Virus record (IMG/VR): IMGVR_UViG_3300010370_000310
Location: 1-20,496 of that record
Origin: a virus
DNA length: 20,496 bases
Reading direction: 5' to 3' (one strand)
Of this stretch, positions 20,396-20,496 are shown piece by piece; the first letter of the stretch is position 1; each line of letters starts with the position of its first letter. A program made the position numbers and the translations under genes. The notes under the pieces are model-generated. The model saw only the letters and a list, made by a program, of their open reading frames with translations. It was not told the DNA's origin and made no database searches.

Positions 20396-20496
20396 CGGCA
20401 TCAAACGCTGGCTCGATGAGCAACGCCATGACTTCATCTGGCAACAGCAGGTATCCTCTCGCAGGATTCGTTGACGAACCTGCAAACACTTTGAGA
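20385..20496 (-). CDS. 3' end of an unidentified gene running off the right edge
   Basis: A minus-strand frame enters at the window edge and ends at TAA (20387-20385), giving 36 codons that end GYLLLPDEVMALLIEPAFDA then DDQ. The composition is protein-like (hydrophobic helix then acidic end), and the ATG of the sigma-like gene lies in its last codons (11-nt overlap), as seen at the other junctions in this block. Too little is present to identify the product. The start is outside the window. Confidence 0.55.
   Translation of the reverse strand, partial: LKVFAGSSTNPARGYLLLPDEVMALLIEPAFDADDQ

Overview
The window looks like the late, virion-building half of a short-tailed (podovirus-type) tailed-phage genome, ending at the edge of a second gene block on the opposite strand. 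The evidence is gene order and protein features: portal, scaffold, major capsid protein, small proteins, head-tail adaptor, tail nozzle, a short fibre-like protein, a run of Ala/Gln-rich probable internal virion proteins, one giant protein, and an M15-type peptidase. There are no rRNA, tRNA, transposon or CRISPR features. No cellular housekeeping genes are visible. The host cannot be read from the sequence. The nearest resemblances I can name are phage structural families found in uncultured aquatic phages and actinobacterial phages, and this is inference only.

Layout on the plus strand. Position 1 is probably the stop codon of an upstream gene (the terminase by synteny, not seen). Portal (3-1841), scaffold (1886-2677) and major capsid protein (2703-3644) follow, and a 10-bp perfect hairpin (3658-3683) closes this head block. 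Next come three very basic small proteins (3717-4640) and a small Cys/His protein (about 4674-4883). The tail part is an adaptor (4884-5576), a nozzle protein (5573-7189), a 101-residue fibre-like repeat protein (7189-7494) and a 61-residue coiled-coil protein (7494-7679). Three probable internal virion proteins (7679-10481) precede a 2779-residue protein (10490-18829) that takes up about 41 percent of the window. The module ends with a zinc peptidase of the D-Ala-D-Ala carboxypeptidase (M15) type (18826-19341). The genes are packed with 1-nt (TAATG/TGATG) or 4-nt (ATGA) overlaps or gaps of less than about 70 nt, which suggests one co-transcribed, translationally coupled unit.

The minus strand enters from the right: the tail end of an unidentified gene, a sigma-region-4-like helix-turn-helix protein, a 57-residue protein with a TTG start, a 100-residue acidic protein, and a protein whose reading frame runs 278 nt antisense into the peptidase gene. 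The two transcription units therefore collide without a spacer.

How the parts would work together: scaffold and portal nucleate the capsid shell; the adaptor and nozzle seal and extend the portal; the internal proteins and the giant protein are good candidates for ejected or channel-forming proteins; the peptidase would cut peptidoglycan at entry or lysis; the minus-strand HTH protein may regulate transcription. The least explained parts are the giant protein, the basic-protein cluster beside the capsid gene, and the convergent antisense overlap. No gene-free stretch longer than 300 bases exists.
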